NCBI RefSeq assembly: GCF_000820145.1
Contig: NZ_CDBW01000016.1
Location: forward strand, 186,001-250,000
Origin: Aeromonas sobria
GTDB taxonomy: Bacteria; Pseudomonadota; Gammaproteobacteria; Enterobacterales; Aeromonadaceae
DNA: 64,000 nt
Direction: 5' to 3'
Shown piece by piece: positions 18,388 to 27,315 of this stretch (positions are counted from its first letter, which is position 1; each line of letters begins with the position of its first letter). The translations under genes and the position numbers were made by a program. Under the pieces are notes generated by a model. The model was given only the letters and a program-made list of their open reading frames with translations. It was not told the origin of the DNA and ran no database searches.

Positions 18388-18819
18388 TTATTGGAAATCC
18401 TTCAGGTTCCAGTTACCGATGTCGTCATCGGTACCTGCTTCACCATCCAGACCCATGGAGAAGATGTCGAGCTTGCCAAACTGGCCCGGGCTCAGCAGCT
18501 GGTACTGGTTGCCCCAGGGATCTTGCGGCAGGCGCTTGATGTAGCCGCCATCGCGGTAGCTGCGTGGCGCCGGATCGATGGAAGGCTTGGTCACCAATGC
18601 GTCCAGCCCCTGTTCGGTGGTCGGGTAGCGGTTGTTGTCCAGCTTGTACATGTCGAGGGCGTTTTCCAGCGCCACGATATCGGAGACCGCTTTCTGCTGG
18701 TCAGCCTTCTCCTTGTTGCCCATCAGGTTGGGCACCACCAGACTGGCCAGAATGCCGAGGATCACGATGACCACCATGACTTCCAGCAGGGTAAAACCGG
18801 ATTGACGACGTTTGTTCAT
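18388..18819 (-). CDS. exeG: Major pseudopilin ExeG (GspG)
   Basis: 143-aa major subunit of the type II pseudopilus. Leader MNKRRQSG is followed by FTLLEVMVVIVILGILASLVVPNLMGNKEKAD, the classic N-terminal helix with Glu+5. The C-terminal loop GLDGEAGTDDDIGNW has the aspartates that bind calcium in the family. ATG at 18819 has GGAG 6-9 bases upstream; the frame back to 18855 adds non-family residues. Hairpins in the exeF-exeG gap (18841-18897) could protect or raise exeG mRNA, since this subunit is needed in excess. Confidence 0.97.
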   Translation of the reverse strand: MNKRRQSGFTLLEVMVVIVILGILASLVVPNLMGNKEKADQQKAVSDIVALENALDMYKLDNNRYPTTEQGLDALVTKPSIDPAPRSYRDGGYIKRLPQDPWGNQYQLLSPGQFGKLDIFSMGLDGEAGTDDDIGNWNLKDFQ

Positions 18820-18840
18820 GAGTTGCTCCGTAACGAATGA

Positions 18841-18897
18841 GATGGGATGGCCCATCAGAGATTGATCAATGGGTGGGGTCGACAGGTTCCCTGTCGA
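18841..18897 (-). other. Two hairpins in the exeF-exeG gap
   Basis: GATGGG/CCCATC (18841-18856, 4-base loop) and TCGACAGG/CCTGTCGA (18879-18897, 3-base loop) lie in the 89-bp gap upstream of exeG. Neither has a T-run. An mRNA-processing or stabilising role for the highly used exeG message is a reasonable inference. Confidence 0.5.
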
Positions 18898-18908
18898 ACG
18901 CCGGAAAA

Positions 18909-20129
18909 TTACATATTCACCATGTTGTTGAGCTCGAGGATCGGCTGCAGGATCGACATCACGATAAACAGCACCACGCCAGCCATGGAGACCACCAACA
19001 GCGGCTCGAACACCCCGAGGGCGATGTTGACCTGGGATTCAAACTCCCGATCCTGGTTATCCGCCGCCCGCTCCAACATGCTGTCGAGCTCACCGCTCTG
19101 CTCGCCCGACGCGATCATGTGCAGCATCATGGGTGGAAAAATTTTGGTCTCGGTCAGCGCCTTGCGCAGGCTGGTTCCTTCGCGCACCCGCTCTGCCGCC
19201 TCACCAATACGGGTGCGGGCAAAGTCGTTGGAGAGCACTTCGCCGGAGATCTTCATCCCCTCCAGCAATGGCACCGCACTGGCGTTGAGAATGCTCAAGG
19301 TGCGGGCGAAACGGGCGGTGTTAAGGCCGCGGCTGACCCGACCAATCACTGGCAGGCCAAGGATCACCTTATGCCAGTGGCGGCGGCGTTTCTCATCGGT
19401 CAGCCACCAGCGCCAGACAAAGCTGCCGATGAAGATCAGCAGCAGGAACCACAGGCCATAGTGCTGCATCAGTTCGCTGGTGCCGATGAGAAAGCGGGTG
19501 GTAGCCGGCAGTTGTTGACCCATGTGTTCAAATTGGGCCACTACCTTGGGCACCACGGCGGTGAGCAGGATCGAGATCACCCCGACCGCCACGCAGGTGA
19601 GCACGATCGGGTAGATCATCGCCTGCAGCAGCTTGGTGCGCATGTGCTGGCGCTGTTCGGTGTAATCGGCGAGCCGGTTGAGCACTTTTTCCAGATGGCC
19701 CGATTTTTCACCGGCCGCCACCATGGAGCGAAACAGCTGGTCGAATACGTGGGGGAAGGCCCCCAGCGAGTCGGCCAGCGAATAACCTTCCACTACCTTG
19801 CTGCGCACGGTGGCCACCAGACTGCGCAGGTGAGCCTTCTCGCACTGCTCGGCGACCGCCCGCAGCGCCTCTTCGATGGTGAGACCGGCACCGACCAGGG
19901 TCGCCAGCTGGCGGGTGATCAGGGCCAGCTCGGCGGTGCTGGCGCCACGTCGGAACAGGGCAAAACGGGTCGCTTCCCGCTTCGCCTTTTCGGTGGTTTC
20001 GTTCACTTCAAGGGGGGTGAGCCCTTGCTCACGCAGCAGCTGGCGTACCTGACGGGCCGAGTCGCCCTCCATCACGCCGCTCTTGCTGCGCCCCTTGTTG
20101 TCGAGGGCCTTATATTCGAATGCCGCCAT
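18909..20129 (-). CDS. exeF: Type II secretion inner-membrane protein ExeF (GspF)
   Basis: 406-aa polytopic platform protein of the GspF/PilC family with two homologous T2SSF domains (about residues 70-195 and 270-395), each ending in hydrophobic spans (for example LLQAMIYPIVLTCVAVGVISIL). The family motif with ASGEQSGEL/AAGEKSGHL occurs once in each half. It connects the ATPase ExeE to pseudopilus assembly. It starts one base after the exeE stop, so translation is probably coupled. Confidence 0.97.
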   Translation of the reverse strand: MAAFEYKALDNKGRSKSGVMEGDSARQVRQLLREQGLTPLEVNETTEKAKREATRFALFRRGASTAELALITRQLATLVGAGLTIEEALRAVAEQCEKAHLRSLVATVRSKVVEGYSLADSLGAFPHVFDQLFRSMVAAGEKSGHLEKVLNRLADYTEQRQHMRTKLLQAMIYPIVLTCVAVGVISILLTAVVPKVVAQFEHMGQQLPATTRFLIGTSELMQHYGLWFLLLIFIGSFVWRWWLTDEKRRRHWHKVILGLPVIGRVSRGLNTARFARTLSILNASAVPLLEGMKISGEVLSNDFARTRIGEAAERVREGTSLRKALTETKIFPPMMLHMIASGEQSGELDSMLERAADNQDREFESQVNIALGVFEPLLVVSMAGVVLFIVMSILQPILELNNMVNM

Positions 20130-20130
20130 C

Positions 20131-21636
20131 TCAATCTTCCCGGGTCACGCGCAGTACCTCTTCGAGGCTGGTCTGCCCCTTGAGGACCTTGTCGATGCCA
20201 TCGCGGCGAATGCTGGGGGTGTGGCCACGGATCAGCCGCTCGATGGCGAGTTCGCCGCTGGCGCTGTGGATCGCCTCGCGCACCGCTTCGTCGATCACCA
20301 CCAGTTCGTGAATGCCGGTCCTGCCACGGTAGCCGGTGTGGTTACACTGCTCGCAGCCCACCGGGCGCCACACCTGCTGATCGGGGGCCAGCTCGATGCC
20401 CATCGCCAGCCGCTCCTGCTCGGTGATGGGGCGCGGGGCGCGGCAGTCGGGGCAGAGGGTACGCACCAGCCGCTGGGCCAGCACCGCCAACAGGGATGAG
20501 GAGAGCAAGAAGGGCTCGATCCCCATGTCCCGCATCCGGGTGATGGCACCGATGGCGGTGTTGGTGTGCAGGGTTGACATCACCAGGTGACCGGTGAGCG
20601 ATGCCTGCACCCCGATCTGGGCGGTCTCCAGGTCCCGGATCTCCCCCACCATCACCACGTCCGGGTCTTGGCGCAAGATGGCGCGCAGGCCACGGGCGAA
20701 GGTCATGTCCACCTTGCTGTTGACCTGGGTCTGGCCCACCCCTTCGAGGTCATATTCGATGGGATCTTCCACCGTCAGGATGTTGCGATCCCGCGAGTTG
20801 ATCTCCGAGAGCGCCGCATAGAGGGTGGTGGACTTGCCTGAACCGGTCGGGCCGGTCACCAGGATAATGCCGTGGGGTTTGCGGATCAGTTCGCTGATGA
20901 TGGTGCGGTTGGGCTTGGTCATGCCGAGCTGTTTGAGCTCGAGGCGCACGTTGTTTTTGTCCAGCAGACGGAGCACCACTCGCTCGCCGTAGCTCGACGG
21001 CATGGTCGAAACCCGCACGTCGACCGCGCGACCGCCGATCCGCAATGAGATGCGGCCATCTTGCGGTACCCGCTTCTCGGCGATATCCATCCGCGACATC
21101 ACCTTAATCCGTGATACCAGCAGCGAGGCCAGTTTGCGATGGGGGCGCAGGATCTCCCGCAGCACCCCATCGATGCGAAAGCGGATCACCAAGGCCCGCT
21201 CGAAGGTCTCGATATGGATATCGGAGGCCTCTTCCTTGATCGCTTCGCTCAACATGGCGTTGATCAGGCGAATGATGGGGGCGTCGTCATCGGCATCCAG
21301 CAGGTCTTCGCTCTGCGGCAGCTCTTCGGCCAGCGCAAAGAAGTCCATCTCGTTGCCGAGATCTTCCATTAACTGGCGCGCCTCGGAGGAGTCGCGCTGG
21401 TAGTGGGCCATCAGCAGCTCTTCAAAGGTGTCGTTGTCCAGTTGCTCTACCGTGAAGGCACAGCCCGCCACCCGCCGCACTTCCAGCAGGGCTTGCGGGG
21501 TGACGCCGGGGCGGCACTGCAATATCGCCAAGCCCGCACGCTCCATCAGGATCACCCCGAAGTTGCGGGCAAAGGCAAAGGGCAGCTCGGGCAGGGGCGC
21601 AGGGCCTACCCCCCCATCGAGATGGTAGGCACTCAT
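20131..21636 (-). CDS. exeE: Type II secretion ATPase ExeE (GspE)
   Basis: 501-aa cytoplasmic secretion ATPase that drives pseudopilus assembly. Walker [10 protein letters not shown] is at residues 262-270, the Walker B region [12 protein letters not shown] at about 324-335, and the Asp and His boxes are present. The zinc-binding C-terminal insert has two CxxC pairs (Cys395/398 and Cys428/431), as in GspE. The N-terminal domain (about 1-100) is the ExeL-binding part. The start overlaps the exeD stop by one base (TGATG). Confidence 0.97.
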   Translation of the reverse strand: MSAYHLDGGVGPAPLPELPFAFARNFGVILMERAGLAILQCRPGVTPQALLEVRRVAGCAFTVEQLDNDTFEELLMAHYQRDSSEARQLMEDLGNEMDFFALAEELPQSEDLLDADDDAPIIRLINAMLSEAIKEEASDIHIETFERALVIRFRIDGVLREILRPHRKLASLLVSRIKVMSRMDIAEKRVPQDGRISLRIGGRAVDVRVSTMPSSYGERVVLRLLDKNNVRLELKQLGMTKPNRTIISELIRKPHGIILVTGPTGSGKSTTLYAALSEINSRDRNILTVEDPIEYDLEGVGQTQVNSKVDMTFARGLRAILRQDPDVVMVGEIRDLETAQIGVQASLTGHLVMSTLHTNTAIGAITRMRDMGIEPFLLSSSLLAVLAQRLVRTLCPDCRAPRPITEQERLAMGIELAPDQQVWRPVGCEQCNHTGYRGRTGIHELVVIDEAVREAIHSASGELAIERLIRGHTPSIRRDGIDKVLKGQTSLEEVLRVTRED

Positions 21637-23660
21637 CAGGGCTGACCCTGGACAACCGAGCGGGTGCTGTCGGCCGTTCCTTGCTGGCGAGCCTTCATCA
21701 GCTCAATCTGTTTTTGCACCTCAGGCGACATCATCACATCCTGGCCATAAGCAGGCAGCACCTGGCGTTTGGGTGAGGTGAGATAGCGTTCCTCTGCGGC
21801 CAAATCAAGTTGCTCGGCACGGAACAGGGAGTACTTGTTGCTGGAGATACCGGAGTAGACGTTGGCATCGCGCAAAATAGTCGGGCGGATAAACACCATC
21901 AGATTGCGCTTGGTGGTGGTGTTCGAGGTAGAGCGAAACAGATAGCCCAGCACCGGAATATCGCCAAGCAGTGGCACTTTGGATACCTCCTCCAGGGTCT
22001 GGGTATCCATCAGACCGCCCAGTACCACGGTCTCGCCGCTTTTGACCAGCACCGCATTCTTGACGGTACGGGTATCAAACGTTGGGCCGAGACCCGTTGT
22101 ACCTTCAGCCTGCTTGCCAACACTAGAGACCTCCTGCTCGATATTGAGCAGCACCGAATCTCCCTCGTTGATCTGTGGGGTGACGGTCAACTTGGTACCG
22201 ACAGTTTTGTATTCGATGGTGTTATAGATGCTGTCAGTACTGGTAGAACTTTGGCTGCCTGTCTGGGTCGGGACTTCCTTACCCGCGTTAAATGAGGCTT
22301 CCTTGTTGTCCATGGTGACGATACTCGGGGTGGAGAGAATATCGTTTTTGGTATTGGAGGCGAGAGCGGTCACCAGCATGGCCCAATCCCCTTTATAGAA
22401 GCCAGCAGCCATGCCGTTGAAGCCGTCCAGCAATTTGGCTGCAGTTTCAGGTTTGCCATTCTGGTAATCCTTGCCTGCGGCAATGGCGCCACCTAGTGGC
22501 AGGCCCGTGTTGGTAAACTGGGTACCGCCGCCATTGGCATTGCCCCACTGCACCCCGAGGTTCAGACCATCGCTATCCTGGATTTCGACGATGATCGCCT
22601 CCACCAGCACCTGGGCACGGCGAATATCGAGCTTGGCGACCACCTGCTCAAGCTCGGACATCACATCCGGCTGAGCAGTGATGACCAGCGCATTGGTGGT
22701 CTCGTCGGCGGAGATGGCCAGCTTGCCACCGCCGATGCTGGCACCACCTGTGGTTGCGCCGCCCCCTTTCTTGTCGGCCTCGATGCTGGAGCTGACCCCC
22801 TTGAGCACCTCGACCATGTCTTTGGCTTTGCCATATTTGAGGTAGAAGACCCGGGTATTGCCCTGGCTTTGCAGGTCGCGGTCGAGCTGACGCACCATCT
22901 GGATGATGCGGGCGCGTGCTTTCGGTTCACCGCTTACCACCACCGAGTTGGTGCGCTCGTCGGCCACCACCTTGGGGGAGAGCAGCAGGGAGGCGGTGCC
23001 GCCCTGGGGGCTGCCATCCTTGTTGAGGTTGGTCACCAGTCGCACCATCTCGCCGGCAGAGGCGAACTTGAGCTTGATGATGTCCACATCCTGATCGCCG
23101 GCGCGGTCGACCCGGTTGACCACTTCCACCAGCCGATTGACCACGGCGGCGCGGCCGGTGATCAGCAGTACGTTGGAGGGCTCGTAGTGCACCACGTTGC
23201 CACCACCGGCGTTGTCGTTGAGCTGGCGCAGCAATGGGGCCAGCTCACGGACCGAGACGTTGCGCACCGGTACTACTCTAGTCACCATCTCGTCGCCCAC
23301 CCCCGGGTTGCTGCCATCCACCACCGGAATGGCGGAGGTTTTGGCATCCCGCGAGCGCAGCACCTTGAGCACCCCGTTGTCCATCGGCACCACGGCGAAG
23401 CCGTAGACGTCGAGCACGCTCAGGAAGAACTGGTAGTACTGCTCCTCATTGAGCAGGTCGTAGCTGCGCACGTTGATCTTGCCGCGCACCGATGGCTCTA
23501 TGATGATGGTTTTATTGAGGTTCTTGCCCACCGTATTGATGAACTCTTCAATCTCGGCGTTCTTGAAACTGGCTGAATATTCGGTGGCCCAGGCTGAGCC
23601 CGCCATCATCAGTGCCGCTGCGATAGTGGCCAGACGCCAGCATTTCCCTTTAGTGGTCAT
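21636..23660 (-). CDS. exeD: Type II secretion outer-membrane secretin ExeD (GspD)
   Basis: 674-aa secretin with a Sec signal peptide (about residues 1-25, ending GSAWA) and the N0-N1-N2-N3 periplasmic domains, followed by the secretin barrel (about 350-600) with the conserved [15 protein letters not shown] segment. The N3 domain contains a Gly/Thr-rich loop ([14 protein letters not shown]) as often seen. It forms the gated outer-membrane channel. Targeting in Aeromonas depends on ExeA and ExeB, which are encoded just upstream. exeC ends 21 bp before it. Confidence 0.97.
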   Translation of the reverse strand: MTTKGKCWRLATIAAALMMAGSAWATEYSASFKNAEIEEFINTVGKNLNKTIIIEPSVRGKINVRSYDLLNEEQYYQFFLSVLDVYGFAVVPMDNGVLKVLRSRDAKTSAIPVVDGSNPGVGDEMVTRVVPVRNVSVRELAPLLRQLNDNAGGGNVVHYEPSNVLLITGRAAVVNRLVEVVNRVDRAGDQDVDIIKLKFASAGEMVRLVTNLNKDGSPQGGTASLLLSPKVVADERTNSVVVSGEPKARARIIQMVRQLDRDLQSQGNTRVFYLKYGKAKDMVEVLKGVSSSIEADKKGGGATTGGASIGGGKLAISADETTNALVITAQPDVMSELEQVVAKLDIRRAQVLVEAIIVEIQDSDGLNLGVQWGNANGGGTQFTNTGLPLGGAIAAGKDYQNGKPETAAKLLDGFNGMAAGFYKGDWAMLVTALASNTKNDILSTPSIVTMDNKEASFNAGKEVPTQTGSQSSTSTDSIYNTIEYKTVGTKLTVTPQINEGDSVLLNIEQEVSSVGKQAEGTTGLGPTFDTRTVKNAVLVKSGETVVLGGLMDTQTLEEVSKVPLLGDIPVLGYLFRSTSNTTTKRNLMVFIRPTILRDANVYSGISSNKYSLFRAEQLDLAAEERYLTSPKRQVLPAYGQDVMMSPEVQKQIELMKARQQGTADSTRSVVQGQP

Positions 23661-23681
23661 TATTGGTACGACTCCAAATCA

Positions 23682-24551
23682 TTATTCTGACAAGCGCACA
23701 TAGATGTCGAACTGTTCGCCCTGTCGCTCGACGGTCACTGTCAGTTCGGTGGCACCCGCCATCTGCTGCATGGCCTGCATGGCTTGCATGTTGTCTCGTA
23801 AATCCAGCCCGTTGATGCTGATGGCCAGATCATTGGCCTGCAGCCCGCTCTGGTTGAAAAATTCCGGATGGGTGCCCGGATTGAGGCGATAGCCGGTCAT
23901 GCGGCCATCCACCTGAACCGGTGAAATATTGAGGTAATCGGTGATCTTGCCTGGATCGGTCATCAGCTCGCTGCGCAGGGCACCGAGGGGGGCGGCGTTA
24001 CCGGTTTGTGGCAGCGGCTTGCCGTACTCCTCGCCGTCCAGCATCAGGGTTTCGTCACGACCATCCCGCTCGATGATCACCCGATCGGAGAAGACCTGGC
24101 GGATCCTGGCCTGAGTGCCGTCAATCATATCACCGACACCATAGGAGTTTTGAATGCCGGACATGGCGATGATGGCGATGGATTTGGCGGGCTCGGAGCT
24201 CGCCAACACCCCGTTGAGCTGGGCATTGAGCTGGGTGCGCGGCGCGTTGGCGGCCACGGCGGCGGCTTTGGCCTGCGCCTTGGGGATCGCCTTGCCAAAC
24301 AGGGCCAGACGGCTTATCTCTCCCAGTTCAAGGCGTGGACCGCTCTGGCTGGCAGTGGCTACCGGCACTGGTTGCCACGGCTGGCTGGTTTGCGGGCTTG
24401 CCAGAGTGAGCAGACGCCAGGTGAGGGCGGCACTCTGTTGCGCCAGCATCAGCAGCAATACCAGAAAAATCACCTGGGTGACTCTGGTCATGGGGAGCCG
24501 CCGGCACTGGGCCAGCAGGGTCAAGATCTCATCCCTGAATCGTAATGTCAT
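23682..24551 (-). CDS. exeC: Type II secretion protein ExeC (GspC)
   Basis: 289-aa inner-membrane protein: membrane span at about residues 23-44, a homology region (about 75-200) that contacts the secretin, and a C-terminal PDZ domain (about 205-289). It is involved in substrate recognition. ATG at 24551 gives MTLRFRDEIL; the frame stays open to 24635 but upstream residues look unrelated. The ribosome-binding site directly before the ATG is poor, and the stop of a 34-codon ORF lies only one base upstream (TAATATG), so coupling from that ORF may decide its translation. Confidence 0.94.
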   Translation of the reverse strand: MTLRFRDEILTLLAQCRRLPMTRVTQVIFLVLLLMLAQQSAALTWRLLTLASPQTSQPWQPVPVATASQSGPRLELGEISRLALFGKAIPKAQAKAAAVAANAPRTQLNAQLNGVLASSEPAKSIAIIAMSGIQNSYGVGDMIDGTQARIRQVFSDRVIIERDGRDETLMLDGEEYGKPLPQTGNAAPLGALRSELMTDPGKITDYLNISPVQVDGRMTGYRLNPGTHPEFFNQSGLQANDLAISINGLDLRDNMQAMQAMQQMAGATELTVTVERQGEQFDIYVRLSE

Positions 24552-24552
24552 A

Positions 24553-24657
24553 TTAATCAACAAATTCCAGGTTCTGGGTCGGCTGCATATTGTGTACGGC
24601 CGGTGGCTGCGACACAACGGCGCTGAGCACGCCAATAAGCAAAAATGAATATTTCAT
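24553..24657 (-). CDS. 34-codon signal-like small ORF directly upstream of exeC
   Basis: ATG at 24657 has an AGG element 9 bases upstream. The peptide begins MKYSFLLIGVLSAVVS, a short basic-hydrophobic segment like an export signal, and then turns polar (QPPAVHNMQPTQNLEFVD). The TAA stop is one base before the exeC ATG. No lipobox is seen. It could be a translational leader for exeC or a tiny exported peptide. I recognise no family. It lies in the 213-bp exeB-exeC gap, which probably also carries the exeC promoter. Confidence 0.45.
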   Translation of the reverse strand: MKYSFLLIGVLSAVVSQPPAVHNMQPTQNLEFVD

Positions 24658-24764
24658 CACACTAAGCCTGAATGGGTGCTGATAAAAGTAACAGCCTGCG
24701 TCACTACATGCCCGCCTGATGCTCGCCAAGATGGTGCCAGCGATAAGCCTGTGCAATTTATGAG

Positions 24765-25457
24765 TTATCCGCGCCAATCCTGCAGCGCCTTGAGGGTCAC
24801 GCTCTGTCCACTCACATCCAGCACAATGTACTGCTGCTCTATGGTGGCAAGGTGTACGCCGGGCGCCACTTCGTTGCCCTCACGGTATTCGCGGCCATTG
24901 AGCACGACGGCCCGCTTGGCCGCATTGGATGAGAACAGATGGGAGCCATAGCTCAGTGTCGGCACTTGCTGGCGTATCGACTGCGGGGCAGCAGCCAGTG
25001 CCATCAATTGGGTCGGTTGTACGTTCTGAGCGGATGCCCCGGGGGTCTCTTGCAACGGGGTATCGTTGAGGGCCCGCATCAATTGCTCGGCCAGACTCAA
25101 AGAGGGAGCCTGGCCCTGGTTGGCTGCGTCGTTTCTGGCCACCGCTTTGGGTTGTACCACCGGCTCTGGCAAGGGGGGCGGCAGTGGCCGAGTGATCATC
25201 GCCTTGGGTTCGACCCGCACGAAGGGAGGGGTAATCACCTCCTTTACTTCCACTTTTTCCTCAATGGGGCGATTGTGCAGCAGATGCCAGCCATAGTTGG
25301 CGGCAACCCCCAGCAGCAGCGCCAACGGTGCGAGCAGCCAGCCGATGCGGCGGGGGTTGCGCTCTTCTTCACGTGGCATTGGCAAACCCATGGCAGGGAT
25401 ATGGGCGCTCTGTTGCGGTTGCTGTGCGCGGTGCAGCGCCTTGAGCAGGGTGGACAT
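24765..25457 (-). CDS. exeB: Secretin assembly factor ExeB (GspB)
   Basis: 230-aa bitopic inner-membrane protein: cytoplasmic N-terminus, membrane span at about residues 39-58, a Pro-rich periplasmic stretch (RPLPPPLPEPVV), and a C-terminal GspB domain (about 160-230, with VVLNGREYREGNEVAPGV). ExeB acts with ExeA to help assemble the ExeD secretin in the outer membrane. The start overlaps the exeA stop by one base (TGATG), so the two are translated together. Confidence 0.95.
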   Translation of the reverse strand: MSTLLKALHRAQQPQQSAHIPAMGLPMPREEERNPRRIGWLLAPLALLLGVAANYGWHLLHNRPIEEKVEVKEVITPPFVRVEPKAMITRPLPPPLPEPVVQPKAVARNDAANQGQAPSLSLAEQLMRALNDTPLQETPGASAQNVQPTQLMALAAAPQSIRQQVPTLSYGSHLFSSNAAKRAVVLNGREYREGNEVAPGVHLATIEQQYIVLDVSGQSVTLKALQDWRG

Positions 25458-27025
25458 CAGGAGGCATCCTCCAGTCTGGGCATGGGTTCACCGGAGTGGA
25501 CATTGAGGCGCAACAGGGTATTGCTGCCTGCGATGCCGTCGGGGGTCAGTCCCTGATCTTGCTGGAACTGCTGCAGTTTGTTTTTGAGTTCGCCATCGAA
25601 ACGGCGCACCTTGCGTTCGGGCTGTTGCAGCGCACGGCTCAGGGCGTTGTCGAGCCACTGGATCTGGGTTTGTCCGGCATTACTGGCAATCAGGCTGACA
25701 CCCCCTTTGGGCATGCGCCAGAGCAGGGTGTAGCTGCCACCCCAGTTGTCGGTGAGCCACTGCCGCTCCACTTGCCAGCTTTGGCTGCCGATCATCAGGC
25801 TGGCCTTGCTCGGCCCCAGATTGACCAAGGTCGCGTAGTAGATACCACCAGTCTCGTCGGTCAGGGTGATCATGGCGGGATGTTGCAGGGCGCGCAGTTC
25901 ATCGAGGCTCGCCTCACCCTCCTGACAGCGCAGGCCAGCGCGAGGGGCGTTGTCACAGGTCGCCTCGAAAGAGTCGACCTCATAGCCCCAGACTTTGTAA
26001 AGATTCTGCATGGCGCTATCGGGATCGATGGCCTGATTGATCGCCTCCGTGAGTTGTTCCTGCTGCTCGGCGGTCTCGTCGACGGTGACTGGCACCTCGA
26101 CCTTGACCACGGGGCGCTCGGGCAATACGCCAAAGAGTTGCCAGCCCCACCAACCTGCGGCCACCAGCAGGGCGCCCGCCAGCGTTATCATCAGACCGGA
26201 GATCCAGCTCCCCTCATCGCGCACCCCGTTTACTTCAAACGCCGCCTGACTGATATCGCTATGCACTATTTTGTAGCTGCCACGGGAGAAGGCGGCGATC
26301 AGTGCGCGATCGCAGATGAGGTTGATAAAACGGGGGATGCCACCACTCAGGCGGTGGAGTGTCTTGATGGCTCTGGGGGTAAAAATCGGTTGCACGCAGC
26401 CAGCCACCTGCAGGCGAAAACGGACATAGGCATCCACATCAGGGTGCGACAGGGGCAGCAGGTGATAGCGGGCGGTAATGCGTTGGGCCAGCTGACGCAG
26501 CAGGGGTTGGCGCAGCATCTGCTGCAGCTCTGGTTGGCCAATCAGCACCACTTGCAGCAGTTTGCGTTCGTCGGTTTCCAGGTTGGTGAGCAGACGCAAC
26601 TGCTCCAGCACCCCAGGCAGCAGGTGCTGCGCCTCATCCACCAACACCACACTACGCTTGCCTGCTGCCAGGTTGGCCAGCAGGTGATCGCGGATCAGGT
26701 CAAACAGCCGCTTGATCCCGGCATCTTCGGGATAGGGGAGTTGAAACTCGTCGCAGATGGCGGCCAGCAGATCCCGCTCGGTCAGGGAGGGGTTGAGGAT
26801 GTAGGCGATCTCGGTCTCGGCGGGCAGCTGCTGCAGCAGGCAGCGGGAGACGGTAGTCTTGCCGGTGCCGACTTCACCGGTCAGCAGTACAAAGCCGCCG
26901 CCATCTTGCAATCCATAGTTGAGGTGAGCAAGGGCTTCGCCGTGGCGCTCGCTCATATAGAGGTATTTGGGATTGGGCGAGATGGAAAACGGATGTTCCG
27001 AGAGGCCGAAGAACTGTGTGTACAT
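25457..27025 (-). CDS. exeA: ATPase and peptidoglycan-binding secretin assembly factor ExeA (GspA)
   Basis: 522-aa inner-membrane protein. The N-terminal AAA ATPase has Walker A GEVGTGKTT (residues 50-58) and Walker B VVLVDEAQ (126-133). A membrane span is at about 276-297. The periplasmic part ends with a peptidoglycan-binding domain (about 475-515, LQQFQQDQGLTPDGIAGSNTL). It multimerises on peptidoglycan and makes room for ExeD. I chose ATG at 27025 because MYTQFFGLSEHPFSISPNPKY is the usual start of this family; the frame continues to 27106 with residues that do not fit. The ribosome-binding site is weak. The promoter should be in 27026-27315. Confidence 0.94.
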   Translation of the reverse strand: MYTQFFGLSEHPFSISPNPKYLYMSERHGEALAHLNYGLQDGGGFVLLTGEVGTGKTTVSRCLLQQLPAETEIAYILNPSLTERDLLAAICDEFQLPYPEDAGIKRLFDLIRDHLLANLAAGKRSVVLVDEAQHLLPGVLEQLRLLTNLETDERKLLQVVLIGQPELQQMLRQPLLRQLAQRITARYHLLPLSHPDVDAYVRFRLQVAGCVQPIFTPRAIKTLHRLSGGIPRFINLICDRALIAAFSRGSYKIVHSDISQAAFEVNGVRDEGSWISGLMITLAGALLVAAGWWGWQLFGVLPERPVVKVEVPVTVDETAEQQEQLTEAINQAIDPDSAMQNLYKVWGYEVDSFEATCDNAPRAGLRCQEGEASLDELRALQHPAMITLTDETGGIYYATLVNLGPSKASLMIGSQSWQVERQWLTDNWGGSYTLLWRMPKGGVSLIASNAGQTQIQWLDNALSRALQQPERKVRRFDGELKNKLQQFQQDQGLTPDGIAGSNTLLRLNVHSGEPMPRLEDAS

Positions 27026-27144
27026 GAGGGTATTCTTGTTTGGCTGGCGAAAGATGAAAAATATCTCCGGATGATAGCAAACCTCGCTTTCATTGGAAGC
27101 CATCATTGGCGAAGGAGGGCAAATTGCGGCCTTTTCCTACCATC

Positions 27145-27186
27145 TTGTGATCCCGGTTGTGCCATCAGCACGAACCCGGATCACAA
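27145..27186. repeat. Long imperfect inverted repeat upstream of exeA
   Basis: TTGTGATCCCGGTT (27145-27158) and AACCCGGATCACAA (27173-27186) pair with one mismatch; inside them GTGC/GCAC (27159-27162, 27168-27171) extends the stem around a 5-base CATCA loop. It lies 120-160 bp upstream of the exeA start and about 130 bp after the HD-GYP stop. There is no proper T-run on the minus strand. TGTGA and TCACA at the outer ends resemble CRP half-sites, but the spacing is far too wide for one CRP dimer. Confidence 0.65.
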
Positions 27187-27315
27187 AATGACAAAAAACA
27201 TCTGTAAATAAAGGGAAATATCAATATGCCCGGTGTGGCACATGCCGCTTGTACGCATTTTTATGACGCAGGTTGCCCTGTCAGCCACCACAGCAAAGGG
27301 TCGGGATGCGCCTGC

